From: Burkholderiaceae bacterium
GTDB lineage: Bacteria > Pseudomonadota > Gammaproteobacteria > Burkholderiales > Burkholderiaceae_C
Direction of reading: 5' to 3'
Assembly: GCA_025458585.1 (NCBI GenBank)
Contig: JALOSD010000078.1
Coordinates: forward strand, 1-7,781
DNA: 7,781 bases
A program made the position numbers and the translations under genes. Positions 1-7,781 of this stretch are shown piece by piece; position 1 is the first letter of the stretch; every line of letters begins with the position of its first letter. The notes under the pieces were generated by a model that did not search any database, was not told the DNA's origin, and saw only the letters and a list, made by a program, of their open reading frames with translations.

Positions 1-4401
<4,401 letters not shown>

Positions 4402-4418
4402 GCTCCTAGGAGGCCAAG

Positions 4419-5738
4419 ATGCGCCAGATCCCGATCCGGCCGAGCCTGCCCGCCGCGTCGCCGCGTCGCGTGCCCGCATCGGCGCCGCCGTGGCGGCTCG
4501 CGTGGCTGTTCGCCGCCCCGCACCGCCTGGCGTTCGCGGCGGCGGCGCTCGTGCTCGCGACCAGCGCGCTGTGGTGGGCACTCGCGATGCTCGCGCGCTG
4601 GGCCGGCTGGGCGTGGCCGTGGAACCTGCCGCCGGCGCACGCGCACGCGTTGCTGATGGGCTTCGGCTTCATGCCGCTGTTCTTCGCCGGCTTCCTGTTC
4701 ACCGCCGGACCGAAGTGGCTCGGCATGCCGCCGGTCGCCGCGTTGGCGCTGTGGGGGCCGGTGCGCGCGGTGCTCGCGGGCTGGGGCGTGTTCCTGCTCG
4801 GTGTGCACGCGCCGACGCCGGGCGTCGCGCCGCTGCTGGCGGCGCTCGGCCTCGCCGCGGTGGCCGGCGGGTGGAGCGTGCTCGCCTGGCGCTTCGTGGG
4901 CCTCGTGCGCGCGAGCCCGGTGCCCGACCGCGTGCACGCGACGTGCATCGCCAGCGCCGCCGCGTTCGGCGCGCTGCTGCTGTGGGCGGCGGCAGGCGCC
5001 GTGCTCGCGGGCGAGCCGGCGGCGCTGCGGCCGCTCGCCCTCGCCGGGCTGTGGGGCTTCGTCGGCGTCGTCTACGCGACGGTCGCGCACCGCATGATCC
5101 CGTTCTTCACCGCCGCCGCGCTGCCGGCGCTCGACGCCTGGCGGCCCCAGTGGCTGCTGGTCGTGTTCGTGGCGTCGATGGCCATGCAGGCGGTCTTCGC
5201 GGCGCTGGAGGCGTTGGCCTGGCCGCTGCCGGCGTGGGGCTGGGGCGCGATGGCGGCACTCGAGGCGCCGATCGCAATGCTGTTGCTCGCGCTCGCGCTG
5301 CGCTGGGGGCTGGTGCAGAGCCTGAAGCATCGCCTGCTCGCGATGCTGCACCTGGGCTTCGTCTGGCTCGGCATCGCGTTCGCACTGTCGGCGCTGTCGC
5401 ACGCGCTGCTGGCGGCGACGGGCGGCCAGCTGTCGCTCGGGCTGGCGCCACTGCACGCCTACACGATGGGCTTCCTCGGCTCGATCCTGGTCGCGATGGC
5501 CACGCGCGTGAGCTGTGGCCACAGCGGGCGCGCGCTGGCAGCCGACGACCTCGTCTGGGGCGCCTTCCTCGTGCTGCAGGTGGCCGTCGTGCTGCGCCTG
5601 GTCGCGGCCCTGTGGCCCGCCGCGGCGGCGCCGATGACGGCCGTCGCGGCCCTGGCCTGGGCCGTCGTGATGGTCGGCTGGGCGCTGCGCTACGGGCGCT
5701 GGTACGGGCAGCCGCGCGTCGATGGACGCCCCGGGTGA
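4419..5738 (+). CDS. nnrS: NnrS family heme/copper-containing membrane protein (NO stress)
   Basis: The product is 439 residues, a normal NnrS length, and consists almost entirely of hydrophobic helices (about 12 membrane segments) after a short Pro/Arg-rich cytoplasmic start. NnrS proteins are linked to denitrification and to protection from nitric oxide; the Rhodobacter protein was described as binding heme and copper. Family signatures are clear: HAHALLMGFGFMPLFFAGFL (74-93), VAHRMIPFF (222-230), HLGFVWLGIAF (311-321), HAYTMGFLGS (346-355) and ATRVSCGHSGR (361-371). The histidines in these motifs are the likely metal or heme ligands. A perfect AGGAGG lies 5 nt before the ATG. The gene starts 17 nt after the TonB receptor stop, so the two are almost certainly co-transcribed and would come under the same FNR/DNR-type control as nirS. 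No truncation or frameshift is seen. Confidence 0.93.
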   Translation: MRQIPIRPSLPAASPRRVPASAPPWRLAWLFAAPHRLAFAAAALVLATSALWWALAMLARWAGWAWPWNLPPAHAHALLMGFGFMPLFFAGFLFTAGPKWLGMPPVAALALWGPVRAVLAGWGVFLLGVHAPTPGVAPLLAALGLAAVAGGWSVLAWRFVGLVRASPVPDRVHATCIASAAAFGALLLWAAAGAVLAGEPAALRPLALAGLWGFVGVVYATVAHRMIPFFTAAALPALDAWRPQWLLVVFVASMAMQAVFAALEALAWPLPAWGWGAMAALEAPIAMLLLALALRWGLVQSLKHRLLAMLHLGFVWLGIAFALSALSHALLAATGGQLSLGLAPLHAYTMGFLGSILVAMATRVSCGHSGRALAADDLVWGAFLVLQVAVVLRLVAALWPAAAAPMTAVAALAWAVVMVGWALRYGRWYGQPRVDGRPG

Positions 5739-5850
5739 AGGGGTCCCCCCGAAGCGCCTTCGGCGCCTCCCCCCGGGGGTCCGCACGGGCCCCTTCGTGG
5801 CCCAGGGGGCGCCGCCAGCGGACCGGCGCAGCCGGATCCGCGCCGGCTGC
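5739..5850. repeat. GC-rich intergenic inverted-repeat cluster between nnrS and the SirB gene
   Basis: This noncoding spacer is almost entirely foldable. It holds GCGCC-TTC-GGCGC (5754-5766), C6G5 (5769-5779), GGGCC-N7-GGCCC (5787-5803) and GCAGCCGG-N7-CCGGCTGC (5828-5850, 8-bp stem). The last hairpin competes with an alternative 7-bp stem, CCGGCGC (5823-5829) with GCGCCGG (5840-5846). The stretches 5762-5774 and 5805-5813 can also pair at longer range. The pattern (CCCCCCGAAG...CTTCGGCGCCTCCCCCC) resembles intergenic REP-like elements I recall from Burkholderiales genomes; this resemblance is from memory. It may act as a terminator or mRNA stabiliser after nnrS. No convincing gene or FNR box is seen from 5739 to 5923. 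Confidence 0.6.
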
Positions 5851-5923
5851 TCAAGCGGGTTGGTGGTGTCCGGCGGGTCGGCTGCTGCATCGCGGCGGGT
5901 AAGGTGAGGAGCCGTCGCGGACG

Positions 5924-6325
5924 ATGACGCTGATCGAGGCCTATCCGGCGGTGCGCCACGCGCACATCGCCTTCGTCACGCTGAGCGGCGCGCTGTTCGT
6001 GCTGCGCGCCGCGGGCGTGCTGGCGGGGGCGCGCTGGCCGCTGGCGCCGTTGCCTCGCTACGCGGCGATGGGCATCGACACGCTGCTGCTCGGCGCCGGC
6101 GTCACGCTGTGGGTCGCGCTCGGTCTGAGTCCGATGCGCGAGACCTGGCTCGGCGTCAAGCTCGTGCTGCTCGTCGTCTATGTCGGGCTGGGCACGATGG
6201 CGCTGCGCCGCGCGCGCGGCTTCGGCGCGCGGCTGGCCTGGACGGCGGCGGCGCTGGCGTGCTTTGCCACGATGGTCGCCGTGGCGCGCACACACCATCC
6301 GCTGGCCGGCTTGGCCGTGGCTTGA
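5924..6325 (+). CDS. SirB family four-helix inner-membrane protein
   Basis: The 133-residue product has four predicted membrane helices (about 8-32, 47-68, 73-95 and 103-121) and the features of the SirB family: an N-terminal HxH (H12, H14), a first helix of the form SGALFVLRAAGV, a central GIDTLLLGAGVTLW, and a C-terminal THHP (123-126). The family was named after a Salmonella gene first linked to invasion gene expression. Its biochemical role is not established, though the conserved histidines and its frequent place near respiratory genes make a membrane redox or heme role possible. GAGGAG lies 12 nt before the ATG, a longer spacing than usual, but no better in-frame start is visible upstream. 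It lies 185 nt downstream of nnrS across the repeat cluster, so it may be read from the nnrS transcript or from its own promoter. Confidence 0.85.
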   Translation: MTLIEAYPAVRHAHIAFVTLSGALFVLRAAGVLAGARWPLAPLPRYAAMGIDTLLLGAGVTLWVALGLSPMRETWLGVKLVLLVVYVGLGTMALRRARGFGARLAWTAAALACFATMVAVARTHHPLAGLAVA

Positions 6326-6374
6326 CCGGCGCCTTCCCCGGCCCGTCAGTCTTCCCCACCCCGCCAACGAGGCG

Positions 6375-6403
6375 TAGACTCGCTCGATCCCTGTAGATTT
6401 ATT
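6375..6403 (+). promoter_or_regulatory. Candidate sigma70-type promoter for nrdJ
   Basis: TAGACT (6375-6380) and TTTATT (6398-6403) are 17 nt apart and match four of six positions each of the -35 and -10 consensus. The stretch 6394-6405 is one of the few AT-rich islands in the window, which strengthens the case. A start near 6410 would leave a leader of about 50 nt. The rest of the 134-nt gap between the SirB gene and nrdJ shows no FNR box, NrdR box or cobalamin riboswitch that I can recognise. Confidence 0.4.
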
Positions 6404-6415
6404 CAGTGTCCGGGT

Positions 6416-6435
6416 GCCGCCGCGGTGCCGGCGGC
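6416..6435 (+). other. Hairpin in the nrdJ 5' leader
   Basis: GCCGCCG (6416-6422) and CGGCGGC (6429-6435) pair as a perfect 7-bp GC stem with a 6-nt loop. It ends 10 nt before the GGAG ribosome-binding site of nrdJ. If transcribed from the candidate promoter just upstream, it would sit near the 5' end of the mRNA. It could affect stability or translation, but stems like this are common by chance at this GC content. Confidence 0.35.
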
Positions 6436-6459
6436 GACCCTCAACGGAGCCTTCCGCCC

Positions 6460-7781
6460 ATGCCTTCGACCGAGCTCGAATCCCCCGCGCCGCACGCTGC
6501 GGCGCTGCCCGAACAAGCGATCAGCGCCGAGGTGCTGGTCGAGAAGTACGCGAAAGACGGCGAGCGCAGCGTCGACGAAGTGCGCACTCGCGTCGCCCGC
6601 GCGCTCGCGACCGTCGAACCGGCCGACCAGCGTGCGAAGTGGGAGAAGCGCTTTCTGCAGGCGCAGAAGCAGGGCTTCGTGCCGGCCGGGCGCATCGCCT
6701 CGGCCGCCGGCACCGAGCTGACGGCCACGCTGATCAACTGCTTCGTGCAGCCGGTGGGCGACTCGATCGCGCAGGTCGACGACGGCCACCCCGGTATCTA
6801 CACCGCGCTCACCGAAGCCGCCGAGACGATGCGCCGCGGCGGCGGCGTGGGCTACGACTTCTCGCGCATCCGCCCGCAGGGCGCGTGGGTGGGCAGCACG
6901 CGCAGCGCCGCGTCGGGGCCGGTGAGCTACATGCGCGTGTTCGACCGCAGCTGCGAAACGGTCGAGAGCGCCGGCAGCCGCCGCGGCGCGCAGATGGGCG
7001 TGCTGCGCTGCGACCACCCCGACGTCGAGGCCTTCATCCACGCCAAGGACGAAGGCGACCTGAAGAACTTCAACGTGTCGGTCGGCGTGACCGACGCCTT
7101 CATGCAGGCGGTGCAGGCCGACGGCGAGGTCGAACTCGTGCACCGCGCCGAGCCCGGCCCGGCGCAGAAGGCCGACGGCGCCTACCAGCGCGCCGACGGC
7201 CTGTGGGTCTACCGCAAGGTGCGCGCACGCGACCTGTGGGACCAGATCATGCGGTCCACGTACGACCACGCCGAGCCCGGCGTGCTGTTCCTCGACCGCA
7301 TCAACGCCGACAACAACCTCGGCTACTGCGAGACGATCGCGGCGACGAACCCGTGCGTCACGGCCGACACGCGCCTCGCGACCCAGTACGGGATGGTGCC
7401 GATCGGCGACCTGGTCGAAGCCGGCGTGCCCCTGCAGGTCACCGTCGACCGCCGTGCGCTCGGGCAGGACGCCCGCGGCACCGAGACCCGCCCCGCCGTG
7501 CCCGCGTTCATGACCGCGCGCGACGCCGAGGTGTTCAAGGTGGTCACCGCCGAAGGCTACGAGGTCAAGGCCACCGCCTGGCACGAGCTGTACACGCAGC
7601 GCGGCAAGATCCGGCTGCAGGACCTGCGCATCGGCGACGAACTGTGGGTGCAGTCGGGCAAGGGCCAGTTCGGCACCGAAGGCAGTGAGGAACTCGGCGT
7701 GCTGCTCGGCCTGATCGCCGGCGACGGGCACTTCACGCAGCGTGGCCCGGGCCAGGATGCGGCGGTGCTCAACTTCTGGAA
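6460..7781 (+). CDS. nrdJ: Adenosylcobalamin-dependent (class II) ribonucleoside-diphosphate reductase, intein-containing, partial
   Basis: The frame is open from the ATG at 6460 (GGAG 10 nt upstream) to the window edge, 440 codons. NrdJ reduces ribonucleotides to deoxyribonucleotides with a thiyl radical generated from adenosylcobalamin, so it works with or without oxygen. Residues 1-298 are reductase: an N-terminal helical domain without an ATP cone, then [13 protein letters not shown] (C94, the barrel cysteine of the redox pair), [14 protein letters not shown] (122-135), [14 protein letters not shown] (149-162), [16 protein letters not shown] (173-188), DLKNFNVSV (200-208), [10 protein letters not shown] and [10 protein letters not shown] (290-299). 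NPC followed by GE is the class II active-site loop, equivalent to N437-C439-E441 of E. coli NrdA. Here an intein starts at C299, so the reductase continues only beyond the window. A cobalamin-dependent enzyme fits the anaerobic respiration genes alongside. It is separated from the SirB gene by 134 nt and probably has its own promoter. Confidence 0.9.
   Translation, partial: MPSTELESPAPHAAALPEQAISAEVLVEKYAKDGERSVDEVRTRVARALATVEPADQRAKWEKRFLQAQKQGFVPAGRIASAAGTELTATLINCFVQPVGDSIAQVDDGHPGIYTALTEAAETMRRGGGVGYDFSRIRPQGAWVGSTRSAASGPVSYMRVFDRSCETVESAGSRRGAQMGVLRCDHPDVEAFIHAKDEGDLKNFNVSVGVTDAFMQAVQADGEVELVHRAEPGPAQKADGAYQRADGLWVYRKVRARDLWDQIMRSTYDHAEPGVLFLDRINADNNLGYCETIAATNPCVTADTRLATQYGMVPIGDLVEAGVPLQVTVDRRALGQDARGTETRPAVPAFMTARDAEVFKVVTAEGYEVKATAWHELYTQRGKIRLQDLRIGDELWVQSGKGQFGTEGSEELGVLLGLIAGDGHFTQRGPGQDAAVLNFW
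7354..7781 (+). mobile_element. Intein in NrdJ with LAGLIDADG homing endonuclease (N-terminal part)
   Basis: Reductase similarity stops at NP and an intein begins at Cys299 of the precursor. Splicing block A is [21 protein letters not shown] (intein residues 1-21; C1 is the N-terminal nucleophile). Block B is [14 protein letters not shown], with the expected TxxH (T74, H77), followed by [14 protein letters not shown] (85-98). A LAGLIDADG endonuclease motif, [12 protein letters not shown], follows at 117-128 with the likely catalytic Asp at 124. This makes it a full-size rather than a mini intein. The visible part is 142 codons; the second endonuclease motif, the C-terminal HN and the +1 residue lie outside. 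The splice must restore NP-C-GE, so the +1 residue should be Cys. Base composition by eye is close to the host gene, suggesting long residence or transfer from a similar GC-rich genome. Confidence 0.92.

Noticed and set aside
5722..5907. A 61-codon plus-strand open frame in the spacer after nnrS
   Set aside because: It overlaps the nnrS end and consists of the inverted-repeat cluster. It has no ribosome-binding site and no protein-like composition.
6326..6459. A cobalamin riboswitch before the B12-dependent nrdJ
   Set aside because: The gap is only 134 nt, shorter than typical for that riboswitch, and I see no B12-box-like sequence. Only a promoter candidate and a small hairpin are visible.
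6403..7731. A 442-codon minus-strand frame opposite nrdJ
   Set aside because: It is antisense to a certain reductase/intein frame and shows no family motifs.

Overview
The window is very GC-rich (roughly 70% by eye) with dense, strongly codon-biased genes. The gene set (NirS, NnrS, SirB family, class II ribonucleotide reductase) suggests a denitrifying betaproteobacterium, most likely a Burkholderiales member related to Rubrivivax, Leptothrix or Roseateles. That placement rests on gene content, composition and a GC-rich intergenic hairpin cluster of a type I associate with that order. It is an inference, not a measured result.

Layout. Two genes run on the minus strand. nirS (cytochrome cd1 nitrite reductase) occupies 2219 down to about 525. 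It is followed by a strong hairpin (491-520) and the first 156 codons of a Tat-exported-looking protein, possibly NirF/cytochrome d1-like, that leaves the window at position 1. A 241-nt divergent control region (2220-2460) contains a clean FNR/DNR-type palindrome, TTGA-N6-TCAA, and one weaker half-site. On the plus strand follow a CirA-like TonB-dependent outer-membrane receptor (2461-4401), nnrS 17 nt downstream (4419-5738), a 185-nt spacer full of inverted repeats, a SirB-family four-helix membrane protein (5924-6325), a 134-nt promoter/leader region, and the start of nrdJ (6460 to the window end).

How it fits together. NirS reduces nitrite to nitric oxide in the periplasm. NnrS is a membrane protein linked to coping with nitric oxide. 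The shared FNR/DNR-type site would switch on both sides when oxygen is low and NO is present. The TonB receptor probably supplies iron, which heme c and heme d1 need in quantity. The adenosylcobalamin-dependent reductase makes deoxyribonucleotides without oxygen. The window therefore reads as a low-oxygen, nitrite-respiring module.

Two points stand out. First, nrdJ is interrupted by an intein that starts exactly at the cysteine of the NPC(GE) active-site motif and carries a LAGLIDADG homing-endonuclease motif. Second, the nirS frame has no stop codon: the family's last few residues (usually NTxxDVY) are missing, and the frame runs straight through the terminator-like hairpin and over the next gene. 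This is either a real 3' lesion or a sequence/assembly error at a very strong hairpin.
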